The notes beneath the pieces were generated by a model. It was given only the letters and a program-made list of their open reading frames with translations, had not been told where the DNA came from and did not search any database. A stretch of DNA of 64,000 nt from Caballeronia arvi (GTDB taxonomy: Bacteria > Pseudomonadota > Gammaproteobacteria > Burkholderiales > Burkholderiaceae): NCBI RefSeq assembly GCF_001544695.2, contig NZ_FCOM02000017.1, positions 1 through 64,000 on the forward strand, in the 5' to 3' direction. Each line of letters starts with the position of its first letter. Positions within the stretch are counted from its first letter, which is position 1. Shown piece by piece: positions 50,850 to 60,240 of this stretch. A program made the position numbers and the translations under genes.

Positions 50850-52049
50850 ATGTTCGGCAATTTGCTGCGTATCGAAAGAGGACCCGACTGGACATTTGCT
50901 TTCTACACGGAAAGCTACGCCATCGGCACGCTGATCGTGGCGTTCATGCTTCTGGCAATCGTTCTGGCGAGCGTCATCTGCTACTACCTGACGCGCTGGA
51001 TCATGCTGATGATCGTCAGCCGGCTCGCGCGCAAGGAAGGGCGCAAGTGGCTCGTCGCCGCCGAGCGGCATCACGTGTTTCACCGGCTCGCGCCGCTCGT
51101 GCCCGCGGCCATCATCTACGCATCGGCGCCGATGCTATCCGGCCTCACGTTTCCGGTCATTCCTGCGCTCGGACGGCCTCTGGCCATACTCGCGGCCTGC
51201 TACATGGTCTACACGCTGGTGCGCGCATTGCTCGCGCTGCGTGACAGCATCGAGGAACGATACAGCCACGTCCCGACGGCGAGCGAAAGGCCGATCAAGA
51301 GCTTTCTGCAAATCGCCACCATCGTGCTGTATCTGGTCGCGCTGATCGCTGTGGTGTCGTTGCTGCTCGAACGTTCGCCGCTCTACTTGCTCACTGGTCT
51401 TTCGGCGATCACGGCGCTGCTCATCATCATCTTTCGCGACTCGCTGCTCGGCTTCGTCGCCAGCATTCAGCTCACGGCCTACGACATGCTGCGCGTGGGC
51501 GACTGGATCGAAGTGCCCGGCTTCGTCGCCGATGGCACCGTGATCGACATCTCGCTCAACACGATCAAGGTGCGCAATTTCGATAACACCATCGTGATGC
51601 TGCCGAGCCAGCTTCTCCTGACCAACAGCGTGAAGAATTGGCGCGGCATGACCGAAGCGCGCTGCCGGCGTCTGCGGCATGCGATTCACATCGATGTCGA
51701 CACGATACGTTACCCCGACGACACCCTGCTCGCGCGCATACAGGAAGCGATCCAGCGCCCGCTCGCCGTGCCCGACGACGAGCGGCGCACGAACCTCGGC
51801 TGGTATCGGCTCTATCTCGGCGGATACTTCAGGCAGCACGCCGCCGTGCGCCGCGACATGCCGCTCGTGATCCGTCACGTGCAGTCCGCGGCGCCCATCG
51901 TCGCCGTGGAGATCGTGCTTTATATCGACGAGATTCGCTGGGAGCGCTACGAGAACCTGCAATCCGACATGCTCGATCACGCCTATGGCATCGTGCCGCT
52001 ATTCGGCCTGCGTTGCTTTCAGCGCGATCGATCCTCATCCACGTCATGA
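50850..52049 (+). CDS. mechanosensitive ion channel (MscS family)
   Basis: A 399-residue inner-membrane channel. About four to five N-terminal hydrophobic segments precede the MscS core: the pore helix and beta domain (LLIIIFRDSLLGFVASIQLTAYDMLRVGDWIEV near residues 190-222, shown here in part) and a cytoplasmic C-terminal domain. The GDWIEVPGFVADGTVIDISL segment is the MscS beta-domain signature. Such channels open on membrane tension and release solutes during hypo-osmotic shock. ATG 50850 is preferred over a longer frame; CAGGAG is 6 bases upstream. The last six bases overlap the convergent LysR gene. Confidence 0.88.
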   Translation: MFGNLLRIERGPDWTFAFYTESYAIGTLIVAFMLLAIVLASVICYYLTRWIMLMIVSRLARKEGRKWLVAAERHHVFHRLAPLVPAAIIYASAPMLSGLTFPVIPALGRPLAILAACYMVYTLVRALLALRDSIEERYSHVPTASERPIKSFLQIATIVLYLVALIAVVSLLLERSPLYLLTGLSAITALLIIIFRDSLLGFVASIQLTAYDMLRVGDWIEVPGFVADGTVIDISLNTIKVRNFDNTIVMLPSQLLLTNSVKNWRGMTEARCRRLRHAIHIDVDTIRYPDDTLLARIQEAIQRPLAVPDDERRTNLGWYRLYLGGYFRQHAAVRRDMPLVIRHVQSAAPIVAVEIVLYIDEIRWERYENLQSDMLDHAYGIVPLFGLRCFQRDRSSSTS

Positions 52050-53006
52050 CACCGGCGCAGATTCGGCGCGCTTCTTCGGCACTGCCTTCAGCAAGGCGAG
52101 AATGCGTCGCGCCTGATCGACTTCCTTCCTCATTTCATCGATGAGCCATTGCGCTACCGCGCGCGTGCTCTCAGAAGGGTTCGACGAACGATGCTCCAGC
52201 ACGTAGTTGCAGCCCGTTTCGATATAGCGGTTCCATGCGGGAATCACTTTGCCTTCGTTGAGCGGCGCCGCGATCGCCAGCAGCCAGCCCAGCACGACGC
52301 CCTGTCCGAGCATCGCGCATTGCACGGCGAGTCCCGGATCGGTGTGATGCACCGCCTCGCCGATGCCCTTGTCCGACAGACCCGTCGCACGATGAAAGTC
52401 GGCCCATGAATGCGTGGTCACGTCTAGATGAATGTAGGCGTGACCATCGGCGCGCTTCGGCGCATCGAGCGGACCGAACGCATCGAGATAGTTAGGGCTG
52501 CAAACAGGAACGATGATCTCCGGACACAGCAGAAGCGGATCGTCGTCCGATCCGGGTCCGTGAAGACGGATGCCGAGATCGGCATCTTCGAGCGGCCCAT
52601 ATAGCCGGCCCGCCATGACCTGCAAGCGCAGATTGATGGAAGGGAACGTCTTGCGGAATTCGGCATAGCGCGGCAGCAGCCACAGCGCGGCGAATCCGCT
52701 CGCCAGCGAGAGCGTGACGATCTCGCCCTGCGCATGATCGCGCTTGAGTTCGTCGATGGTGTCGCCGATCTGCCCGAAGCCGGACGCGACCGCGCGCTGC
52801 AATGTTGCGCCGCGATCAGTCAGGGTTAGCCCTAGCTTCGTGCGCTCGAATAGTTTGAAGCCGAGCGCATCTTCCAGCCGCGCGACCATCCGGCTCACCG
52901 CCACGGGCGTCACGTTGAGCTCGCCCGCCGCCTTGGTGAAGCTCAAAAGCCGCGCGGAGGTTTCGAAGACGAGCAGCGCCTGAAGCGAGGGAAGTCGAAG
53001 ACTCAT
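52044..53006 (-). CDS. LysR-family transcriptional regulator (GcvA-like)
   Basis: A 320-residue regulator with HTH LPSLQALLVFETSARLLSFTKAA then TPVAVSRMVARLEDALG, and a GcvA-type effector domain (LSLASGFAALWLLPRYAEF near residues 98-116). ATG 53006 gives the family's usual N-terminus (MSLRLPSLQAL), whereas the longer frame adds 27 atypical residues. It is divergent from the flavoprotein gene at 53102 with a 95-base gap containing an AATTTG/CAAATT dyad, so it most likely controls that catabolic operon. Confidence 0.9.
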   Translation of the reverse strand: MSLRLPSLQALLVFETSARLLSFTKAAGELNVTPVAVSRMVARLEDALGFKLFERTKLGLTLTDRGATLQRAVASGFGQIGDTIDELKRDHAQGEIVTLSLASGFAALWLLPRYAEFRKTFPSINLRLQVMAGRLYGPLEDADLGIRLHGPGSDDDPLLLCPEIIVPVCSPNYLDAFGPLDAPKRADGHAYIHLDVTTHSWADFHRATGLSDKGIGEAVHHTDPGLAVQCAMLGQGVVLGWLLAIAAPLNEGKVIPAWNRYIETGCNYVLEHRSSNPSESTRAVAQWLIDEMRKEVDQARRILALLKAVPKKRAESAPVS

Positions 53007-53040
53007 ACAACACCATGTTATGGGGCATGCATCGATTTGT

Positions 53041-53058
53041 AATTTGACGGCGCAAATT
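53041..53058. promoter_or_regulatory. AATTTG-N6-CAAATT dyad between LysR and flavoprotein genes
   Basis: AATTTG (53041-53046) and CAAATT (53053-53058) form an 18-bp inverted repeat in the 95-base divergent gap. The spacing is consistent with a LysR-type half-site pair. Inferred operator for the LysR protein at 52044. Confidence 0.4.
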
Positions 53059-53101
53059 GGCCTCCTTACCTTGAGCCCGACGTCCACTCCATTCGCAGGC
53101 C

Positions 53102-55126
53102 ATGACCACTGCTTCGTCGGACCCGTTGCTGCAGCCGTTCACCCTCAAGCATCTCGTGCTCAAGAACCGCGTGATGAGCACGAGCCACGCAAGCCGCCTG
53201 ACGCGCGACGAATTTCCGCAAGAGGTCTATCAACGGTATCACGAGGAAAAAGCGAAAGGGGGTCTCGCCCTGACGATGTTCGGCGGCTCGTCGAACGTCA
53301 GCCTCGACAGTCCGAACACGTTCCAGCAGATCAACGTATCGACGGATGCGGTGGTGCCGCATCTGCGGCGCTTCTCCGACCGCGTCCACACGCACGGCGC
53401 GGCGCTGATGTGCCAGATCACGCATCTCGGGCGGCGCGGCGACGCCTACACGGAACCGTGGCTGCCGATGATCGCGCCATCGCCGGTGCGCGAAACGCTG
53501 CACCGCGCCATGCCGCAGGCGATCCACGATGCCGACATCAAACGCGTGATCCGCGATTTCGGCCTCGCCGCGAAGCGCTGCCGCGATGGCGGGCTCGACG
53601 GCATCGAAACGCATGCGGGCGGTCATCTCATCGGCCAGTTCATGGACCCGACCGTGAACCTGCGCACCGACAAATACGGCGGCTCGACGGCCAATCGCGT
53701 GCGCTTCGCGATCGAGGTTCATGAGGAGATCCGCAAGCAGGTCGGCGATGATTTCATCGTGGGCTTTCGCTTCGCGCTCGAAGACGGATGCAGCTTCGAG
53801 GAAGGGCTGGAGATGTCGCGCATCCTGCAGGGCACCGGTCTCTTCGATTTCTTCAACGTCACGTTCGGGCGCATGGACACGAAGATGGCGCTCGCGCTCA
53901 ATTCGATGCCCGCCATGTTCGTGAAGTCCGCGCCGTGGCTGCCGAAAGCCGCCGCGTTCAAGCGCGCGGTCGATCTGCCGGTCTTTCATGCCGCGAAGAT
54001 CGCCGATCTCGCCACCGCGCGTTATGCGATCCGCGAAGGCCTGCTCGACATGGTCGGCATGACGCGCGCGCATATCGCCGAGCCGCATCTTGTGAAGCTC
54101 GTCGAAGCGGGGAAAGAGGACGAAGCGCGGCCGTGCGTCGGCGCATCGTTCTGCCGCAACTTCCGCGCGACATGCATCCATAATCCGGCGAGCTCGCGCG
54201 AAACGTACCTCACGCACGACATACCGCAGGCCGCGCAAAAGAAGCGCGTGCTGATCGTCGGCGCGGGACCGGCGGGCCTCGAAGCCGCGCGCATCTGTGC
54301 GACGCGCGGCCACGACGTCACCGTGCTCGAAGCGAACTCGACGGCGGGCGGGCAAATGCTGCTCGCGGCGACGGGAAGCTGGCGGCGCGATCTCATCGGC
54401 ATCGTCGACTGGCGTGTGTCCGCGCTCGAAAGATTGAGCGTCGATGTGCGCTACAACCATTACGCCGAATTGAGCGACGTGCTCGATCATGGCGCGGACG
54501 TCGTCATCATCGCGACGGGCGGCCTGCCGAATCTCGATGCGCTGCCGGGAGCCGAGCATTGCAAGAGCGTGTTCGATGCGCTCACGGAAACGCCGCCGCG
54601 CGAAGGCAGCGCGATCGTGTACGACGGCACCGGCCGCCACAACGCGTATCTGTGCGCGGAACGTTATGTCGATGCGGGCCTAGACGTATCGCTCGCGCTC
54701 ATCGACAGCATGCCCGCGCAAGAAACCGGCGGACGCGGCGACGATCAGGTCTGGATGCGCAACATCGCGCGCTGGGACGTGCCCGTTCGCACGAACATCG
54801 AGCTGATCGAAGTGCATGCGTCATCGAACGGCAAGCGACGCGCCGTATTCCGTCATCATCTGACGAATGATCTCGTCGAAGTGGAAGCGGATCATGTCGT
54901 CGTCGAGCGCGGCATGCTTGCTGTGGAAGATCTCTTCGAGGCGGCGCGCATGTACTCGGCCAACGACGGCTATACCGATCTCGAAGCATTCGCGACAGGC
55001 AAGCCGCAACCCGAAACGCAGGCTGAAGAAGGTCAGTTCCATCTGTACCGCATCGGCGACGCGAGCGCGTCGCGCGACATTCATACGGCCATCTACGACG
55101 CATACAGGCTATGCCTTGCGCTGTGA
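53102..55126 (+). CDS. NADH:flavin oxidoreductase of the DgcA / stachydrine (N-methylproline) demethylase type
   Basis: A 674-residue flavoprotein. The N-terminal old-yellow-enzyme TIM barrel (about residues 1-340) binds FMN; a [4Fe-4S]-type cysteine region follows; the C-terminal part (about 380-660) is a Rossmann module (VLIVGAGPAGLEAARIC near residue 383). The barrel-module order matches 2,4-dienoyl-CoA reductase and trimethylamine dehydrogenase. The cysteine region reads CVGASFC...C with alanine at the second position, a variant I recall from dimethylglycine demethylase DgcA and stachydrine demethylases. The likely reaction is oxidative N-demethylation releasing formaldehyde, though the substrate is not proven. 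It starts a catabolic region with a LysR gene divergent. Confidence 0.8.
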   Translation: MTTASSDPLLQPFTLKHLVLKNRVMSTSHASRLTRDEFPQEVYQRYHEEKAKGGLALTMFGGSSNVSLDSPNTFQQINVSTDAVVPHLRRFSDRVHTHGAALMCQITHLGRRGDAYTEPWLPMIAPSPVRETLHRAMPQAIHDADIKRVIRDFGLAAKRCRDGGLDGIETHAGGHLIGQFMDPTVNLRTDKYGGSTANRVRFAIEVHEEIRKQVGDDFIVGFRFALEDGCSFEEGLEMSRILQGTGLFDFFNVTFGRMDTKMALALNSMPAMFVKSAPWLPKAAAFKRAVDLPVFHAAKIADLATARYAIREGLLDMVGMTRAHIAEPHLVKLVEAGKEDEARPCVGASFCRNFRATCIHNPASSRETYLTHDIPQAAQKKRVLIVGAGPAGLEAARICATRGHDVTVLEANSTAGGQMLLAATGSWRRDLIGIVDWRVSALERLSVDVRYNHYAELSDVLDHGADVVIIATGGLPNLDALPGAEHCKSVFDALTETPPREGSAIVYDGTGRHNAYLCAERYVDAGLDVSLALIDSMPAQETGGRGDDQVWMRNIARWDVPVRTNIELIEVHASSNGKRRAVFRHHLTNDLVEVEADHVVVERGMLAVEDLFEAARMYSANDGYTDLEAFATGKPQPETQAEEGQFHLYRIGDASASRDIHTAIYDAYRLCLAL

Positions 55127-55177
55127 AGGCACCTGCCATCGATTCGCAATAAAGACCAGACCCAAGCGAGGCTGACC

Positions 55178-56746
55178 ATGACATTGCCGAAGGAACTCGT
55201 TGTCGCCGATCCTGGCCGCCGCAAGGCGATCAAAACGCTTGCCGCGGCGACGATCATCTTGCCGGGCGCATCGCACCTTGCATTCGCTGCGACGGACGCG
55301 GCGCCGCAACGCGGCGGACGCATTCGCGTTGCGCTTGCGAATCAATCGCTGACGGATTCGCTCGATCCGGCGAAAGGCACGCATACCGGCGACTACTCGC
55401 GCGCCTATATGTTCTATAGCGGCCTCACCGAGCTCGACGCCGACTTCAAGACGCAGAACGCGCTCGCGGAGAAGCTCGAATCCGACGACTTCACGAAGTG
55501 GACCATCACGCTTCGGCCCAACGTGCATTTCCACGACGGCAAGCCGTTCACATCCGACGATGTCGTGTTCTCGCTGATGCGCCACAAGGACCCCGCCACG
55601 GGCTCGAAAGCGAAGTCGATCGCGGACGGTATCGCATCGGTCAAGGCGGCGGGGCCGCTCAAGGTCGAGATCACGCTGACCGAGCCGAACGTCGATCTTC
55701 CCGCGCTGCTCGCGATTCCGCACCTCGTGATCGTCGCGGCGAACACGACGGACTTCTCCAAGGGCAACGGCACGGGTCCGTTCGTGGTCAAGGAGTTCAC
55801 GCCCGCGCAACGCTGCATCGGCGCACGCAATCCGAACTTCTGGAAGGCGGGGCGTCCGTATCTCGACGAAGTGGAGATCATCGGCATCGGCGACGATGCG
55901 GCGCGCACCAATGCGCTGCTGGCCGGCGATGTGCAACTGATCTCGCCGCTGCCCGCGCGCGATGTCGAGCGCGTGAAGCAGACCGGCAAGGTGACGATCC
56001 TCGAAAGCCCGTCGCAGTTGTATTCGGATCTGGCGCTGCGTCAGGACATGCTGCCGACGAAGAGCGCGGACTTCAACGAAGGCATCAAGTATCTGCATGA
56101 CCGTCAGCGCATCGTGAAGGTGATGCTGCAAGGCCACGGCACGCTCGCGAACGATCATCCGGTGCCCGAGTGGCATCCGTACTACATGAAGGGCTTGCCG
56201 CAGCGCGCGTACGATCCCGACAAGGCGGCGTTCCACTTCAAGAAGGCCGGCACGCCGGGCGCGCGCGCGGAGATCATCGCGCCGCCGTCGGTGGAAACCG
56301 CGCTCGATTCGGCCATGATGATCCAGCAGGCCGCGAGACAGGCGGGCGTCGATATCAACGTGCGCCGCGTGCCCGCCGATGGCTACTGGACGACGTACTG
56401 GATGAAGTACCCGATGACCTACGGTTCGATCCTGCCGCGCCCGACGCTCGATCTGTTGTACACGCAGTTCTTCCGCTCGAATGCGAACTGGAACGAATCG
56501 GGCTGGAAGAACGAGCAGTTCGATCAGCTGTTGGTGCAGGCGCGCCGCGAGCGCGATGAAGCGAAGCGCAAGCAGATGTACGGCGACATGCAGACCATCA
56601 TCTACGAGAAGAACAGCCTCGTGATTCCCGCGTTCATCAACTTCATCGATGCGCAGAGCTCGACGCTGCGCGGCCTGAAGGGAAGCCCGTCGGGCCGCGT
56701 GATGGGTTATCGGTTCGCGGAATTCGCGTGGCTGCAAAAGGCGTGA
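55178..56746 (+). CDS. ABC transporter periplasmic substrate-binding protein (family 5), first paralogue
   Basis: A 522-residue binding protein of the DppA/OppA family. An N-terminal Tat-like or Sec signal (GRRKAIKTLAAATIILPGASHLAFA, about residues 14-38) precedes the mature domain. Signature: TLRPNVHFHDGKPFTSDDVVFSLMRH near 109-135. It is 51 bases after the flavoprotein gene. It resembles the binding protein at 61621 closely (LDPAKG, DYSRAYMFYSGLTELD versus DYARGFMFYSGLTELD), yet has no permease genes of its own nearby. It may feed the same permease as its paralogue. Substrate is unknown, perhaps a peptide-like or N-methylated compound. Confidence 0.88.
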   Translation: MTLPKELVVADPGRRKAIKTLAAATIILPGASHLAFAATDAAPQRGGRIRVALANQSLTDSLDPAKGTHTGDYSRAYMFYSGLTELDADFKTQNALAEKLESDDFTKWTITLRPNVHFHDGKPFTSDDVVFSLMRHKDPATGSKAKSIADGIASVKAAGPLKVEITLTEPNVDLPALLAIPHLVIVAANTTDFSKGNGTGPFVVKEFTPAQRCIGARNPNFWKAGRPYLDEVEIIGIGDDAARTNALLAGDVQLISPLPARDVERVKQTGKVTILESPSQLYSDLALRQDMLPTKSADFNEGIKYLHDRQRIVKVMLQGHGTLANDHPVPEWHPYYMKGLPQRAYDPDKAAFHFKKAGTPGARAEIIAPPSVETALDSAMMIQQAARQAGVDINVRRVPADGYWTTYWMKYPMTYGSILPRPTLDLLYTQFFRSNANWNESGWKNEQFDQLLVQARRERDEAKRKQMYGDMQTIIYEKNSLVIPAFINFIDAQSSTLRGLKGSPSGRVMGYRFAEFAWLQKA

Positions 56747-56747
56747 A

Positions 56748-57644
56748 TTACCACAGCGCCTGACTCGTCAACGCGAACTGCGCGAGCGTTTCATCGGCGG
56801 ATGGCGTGCCGTTCAGCGCCATCTGCTCGATGGTGTCGACGAGCGGCAGACCGAGCCCTTCGAGCCACGTCGAAAGCCCGTAGCGCAGCGGTGTATCGAC
56901 GCGCACGAACATGCCCGCGTTCAGCGCCAGCCAATAGCTGATCAACGCCTTCGCGCGGCTCTGGTCCGGCGATTCGGGCGCGATCACCGGGCCGATCACA
57001 TGGCCGTCGCCGAAACGCCGGAACAGCGCGAAGCCGATCAGTTCGCCATCGCGATCGAGTGCGATGCCGCTCGCCGTATCGAGCAATTCGGGCAGCAGCG
57101 CGGAGCGGTCCAGTCCGCTCGCGCGCGATGCGAGACCGGCGAGACGCGGCGTGTCCTTCGCGCCGATCGGCCGCAGCCGTTCGCCGGGCGGCAAGGAAAC
57201 GAGCGGCGGCTGAAAAGCCGCGCCCTGATGTTGCTGGATCGTATCGATGCGCGTGAAGCCGCGTGCCCGGCACAACGGCACGCCTTCGTCCGATGCATGA
57301 ATGAGCAGCATGCGCTGACCGAACTTCGCGATCAAACGATCGAGCAGTCCGCGCCCGATACCGCGCCGCTGATATTCCGGCGACACGATGAACATGCCGA
57401 TCGTCGCGGCAGCCGCGCCGAACTCCCATGCGAGCGCCGTGCCGACGACCTGGCCCTGACTGTCGACCGCGGCGAAGCCATGACCGAGACGCGCCGCGAA
57501 GCGCAGGTCTTCGGCGCGATGCCGCCATTTGACGGAGGTGGTCAACGCGTGGGCAGCGGACACGTCGTCGAGCGTGAAAGCCCGGTATTCGATCACATCG
57601 TTCTTGTTTGAGTCGGGCACGCCGGCCTCCTCATCCTGAGACAT
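56748..57644 (-). CDS. GNAT-family N-acetyltransferase (two-domain)
   Basis: A 298-residue acetyltransferase. The N-terminal GNAT domain spans about residues 17-150 with the acetyl-CoA loop SPEYQRRGIGRGLLDRL near 88-104. The C-terminal half (about 155-290) resembles the GNAT-like second domain seen in such fusions (LVSLPPGERLRPIGAKDTPRLAGL near 148-171). It lies convergent to the binding-protein gene and divergent from the aldehyde dehydrogenase gene. Acceptor unknown; possibly acetylates an amine that the operon handles. Confidence 0.85.
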   Translation of the reverse strand: MSQDEEAGVPDSNKNDVIEYRAFTLDDVSAAHALTTSVKWRHRAEDLRFAARLGHGFAAVDSQGQVVGTALAWEFGAAAATIGMFIVSPEYQRRGIGRGLLDRLIAKFGQRMLLIHASDEGVPLCRARGFTRIDTIQQHQGAAFQPPLVSLPPGERLRPIGAKDTPRLAGLASRASGLDRSALLPELLDTASGIALDRDGELIGFALFRRFGDGHVIGPVIAPESPDQSRAKALISYWLALNAGMFVRVDTPLRYGLSTWLEGLGLPLVDTIEQMALNGTPSADETLAQFALTSQALW

Positions 57645-57863
57645 TTACCGTGACTTTGACACCGCGCAGCGCGCATGGCTAGGACGATCTTCTTGTCCCG
57701 CACGGCGTCTGGGCGTGCGCGCATGATGCAACGCAAAACCGCGGGTTATCGCGGCGAGAACGCGCACGATGTGCTGAATCGGCAATTTTGTCAGCGAAAT
57801 ATGCCGGCGCTCTGGTCCTACGATGAAGCCATGTCAACGCACCGTCCCGGAGGACTCACGCAT

Positions 57864-59342
57864 ATGGACCGTTTCGATCCCGCCAGCATCGGCATCAGGA
57901 GCGGGCATTTCATTGGCGGCGAACTGATCGATGCAGGCGCGGCGCGTATCGACGTGTCGCGGCCCTCGGATGGCGTCGTCTATGCATCGGTGCCCATCGC
58001 CGATGAAGCGATGATCGACTACGCCGTGCAAAACGCATATAACGCGTTCAGGAAGAGCGACTGGGCGCGACGTGCGCCGCGCGAACGCGCACGCGTACTG
58101 CGCAAGTTCGCCGATCTCGTCGCCGCCGATGCCGCCCATCTCGCGCCGCTCGAAGCGCTCGGCTCGACGCGTCCCGTGCGCGATGCGTACAACTGGGACG
58201 TGCCGTTCACTGCCGAAAGCCTCCGCTTCTATGCGGAGTTCGCCGACAAAATCGGCGGCGATGTCGCGGCCACCGATCATCGTCATCTCGGCATGACGAT
58301 CGCCGAGCCGTATGGCGTGATCGGCGCGATTGCACCGTGGAATTTTCCGCTCGTCATGGGCATCTGGAAGACCGCGCCCGCGCTCGCGGCGGGCAATGCG
58401 GTCGTGCTGAAGCCTTCGGAGATGACGCCGTTTTCCGCATTGCGTCTTGCCGAACTCGCGCTCGAAGCGGGCGTGCCGCCGGGCATCTTCAACGTCGTTC
58501 AGGGCGATGGCCGCATCACCGGCGATGCGCTCGTGCGTCATCCGCGCATCGGCAAGGTGACGTTCACCGGATCGACGCGCACCGGCGCCGCGATCATGGC
58601 CGCGTGCGCGGAGACGGGCACGAAGCCGGTCACGCTCGAACTCGGCGGCAAGAGCCCGCAGATCGTTTTCGCCGATGCCACGCGTATCGATGACGTCGCG
58701 CGGCGCATCGCGGGCGCGATCACCGGCAACGCGGGACAGGTATGCGTCGCGGGCTCGCGACTGCTCGTGCAACGCGCCGTCGCCGATGAGCTGATCGAGC
58801 GCATCGCGAAAGTCTTCGGCGAACTCAAGGCCGGACCGACATGGGCTGCGGGCACGACCTTGTCACCGATCATCTCGGAGCCGCAGGCGCAGCGCATCGA
58901 CGGCATCGTTCAGCGCAGCATCGCGAATGGCGCGACCTTGCGTTGCGGCGGCGCACGCGCGGATGCAGCGACGCCCGGCGCGTTCTATTCACCGACTCTG
59001 CTGTGCGATGTCACGCCGGAAAACGAAGCCGCGCGCAGCGAGATCTTCGGCCCCGTGCTGACCGCACAAGTCTTCGATACGGAAGAAGAAGCGCTCGAAC
59101 TGGCCTCGCATCCCGAATACGGTCTTGCGGCGGGCGTGCATACCGCGGATATCGGCCGCGCGTTGCGCATGGTGCGCGGCATCGAAGCGGGCACGGTATG
59201 GGTTAACCGCTATGGCCGCACGAGCGACTTCGTGATTCCGACGGGCGGCTACAAGCGCTCGGGCATCGGCAAGGATCTCGGACGGCAGGCGTATGAAGCG
59301 AATCTGCGCTTCAAGAGCGTGCTGATAGATAGCGAAGGATGA
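57864..59342 (+). CDS. NAD(P)-dependent aldehyde dehydrogenase
   Basis: A 492-residue class-I aldehyde dehydrogenase. NAD region APWNFPLVMGIWKTAPALAAGN near residues 159-180 (shown in part), base glutamate in LELGGKSPQIVF near 258-269, catalytic cysteine in GNAGQVCVAGSRL near 286-298. ATG 57864 with GGAGG 10 bases upstream is chosen; a longer frame from 57675 runs into non-coding sequence. The context (demethylase, HAD protein, PuuB-like oxidase) suggests oxidation of an aminoaldehyde or similar product of amine oxidation, which is inference. Confidence 0.88.
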   Translation: MDRFDPASIGIRSGHFIGGELIDAGAARIDVSRPSDGVVYASVPIADEAMIDYAVQNAYNAFRKSDWARRAPRERARVLRKFADLVAADAAHLAPLEALGSTRPVRDAYNWDVPFTAESLRFYAEFADKIGGDVAATDHRHLGMTIAEPYGVIGAIAPWNFPLVMGIWKTAPALAAGNAVVLKPSEMTPFSALRLAELALEAGVPPGIFNVVQGDGRITGDALVRHPRIGKVTFTGSTRTGAAIMAACAETGTKPVTLELGGKSPQIVFADATRIDDVARRIAGAITGNAGQVCVAGSRLLVQRAVADELIERIAKVFGELKAGPTWAAGTTLSPIISEPQAQRIDGIVQRSIANGATLRCGGARADAATPGAFYSPTLLCDVTPENEAARSEIFGPVLTAQVFDTEEEALELASHPEYGLAAGVHTADIGRALRMVRGIEAGTVWVNRYGRTSDFVIPTGGYKRSGIGKDLGRQAYEANLRFKSVLIDSEG

Positions 59343-59551
59343 AGCGAAGAACGACGCGCACGATCGTTCAAAAAACACGCCGCATTTTGTGCTGCGGCGA
59401 TGCCTCAAAACGCATGACTTATAGCGCCGCGAGGCACGCATTCGACGCCATCAGTCATTTTTGCCCTGTTTAAATTTTCCTCAACGATTCGCTGTTCCTC
59501 GTTTTCAACACCGAACTCCGCACGGGTTCATCACACGACAGGACTGACACC

Positions 59552-60220
59552 ATGATCGATTTCGAGCCGAAGTACATCACGTTCGACTGCTACGGCACGC
59601 TGACGAAATTCCGCATGGCCGACATGGCCCGCGAGATGTACGGCGACCGCCTGCAAGGCGACGACCTGGAGCAATTCGTCAAGTTCTTCTCGGGCTATCG
59701 CCGCGACGAAGTGCTCGGCGCATGGAAGCCCTATCGCGACGTGATCGTCAATTCGGTGCGCCGCACGTGCGAGCGCATGAATGTGGAATTCAACGAAGCC
59801 GAAGCCGAAAAGTATTACCTCGCCGTGCCGACGTGGGGTCCGCATCCGGACGTGCCGGAAGGTCTTTCGCGCCTGGCAAAGAAGTACAAGCTCGTGATTC
59901 TGTCGAACGCGTCGAACGATCAGATTCAAAGCAACGTCGACAAGCTCGGTGCGCCGTTTCATCGCGTGTTCACGGCGCAGCAGGCGCAGTCGTACAAGCC
60001 GCGCATGCAGGGCTTCGAGTACATGTTCGACCAGTTGAACTGCAATCCGGAAGACGTGCTGCACGTTTCGTCGAGCCTGCGTTATGACCTGATGACCGCG
60101 CACGATCTGGGCATCAAGCACAAGGCGTTCGTCAAGCGCGGCCACGAGCCGGGCACGCCGTACTACGAGTATTACGAAGTGGACACCATCGGCGATCTCG
60201 CCACGCAGCTCGGTCTGTAA
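59552..60220 (+). CDS. HAD hydrolase, type-II haloacid-dehalogenase-like
   Basis: A 222-residue HAD-superfamily protein. Motif I TFDCYGTLTKF (nucleophile D near residue 11), motif II SNAS near 118-121, motif III K near 151 (SYKPRMQGF) and motif IV-like region SSLRYDLMTAHDLG near 172-185 fit the L-2-haloacid dehalogenase (HAD type II) cap-C1 layout. True dehalogenases and phosphatases cannot be told apart here. A 209-base gap separates it from the aldehyde dehydrogenase, so it may have its own promoter. Its stop is 20 bases before the PuuB-like gene. Confidence 0.85.
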   Translation: MIDFEPKYITFDCYGTLTKFRMADMAREMYGDRLQGDDLEQFVKFFSGYRRDEVLGAWKPYRDVIVNSVRRTCERMNVEFNEAEAEKYYLAVPTWGPHPDVPEGLSRLAKKYKLVILSNASNDQIQSNVDKLGAPFHRVFTAQQAQSYKPRMQGFEYMFDQLNCNPEDVLHVSSSLRYDLMTAHDLGIKHKAFVKRGHEPGTPYYEYYEVDTIGDLATQLGL

Positions 60221-60240
60221 CACACCACTTCTCGCGGGCA

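Noticed and set aside
53066-54640. 524-codon minus-strand frame opposite the flavoprotein
   Set aside because: Antisense to a motif-complete enzyme; no start context or domain.
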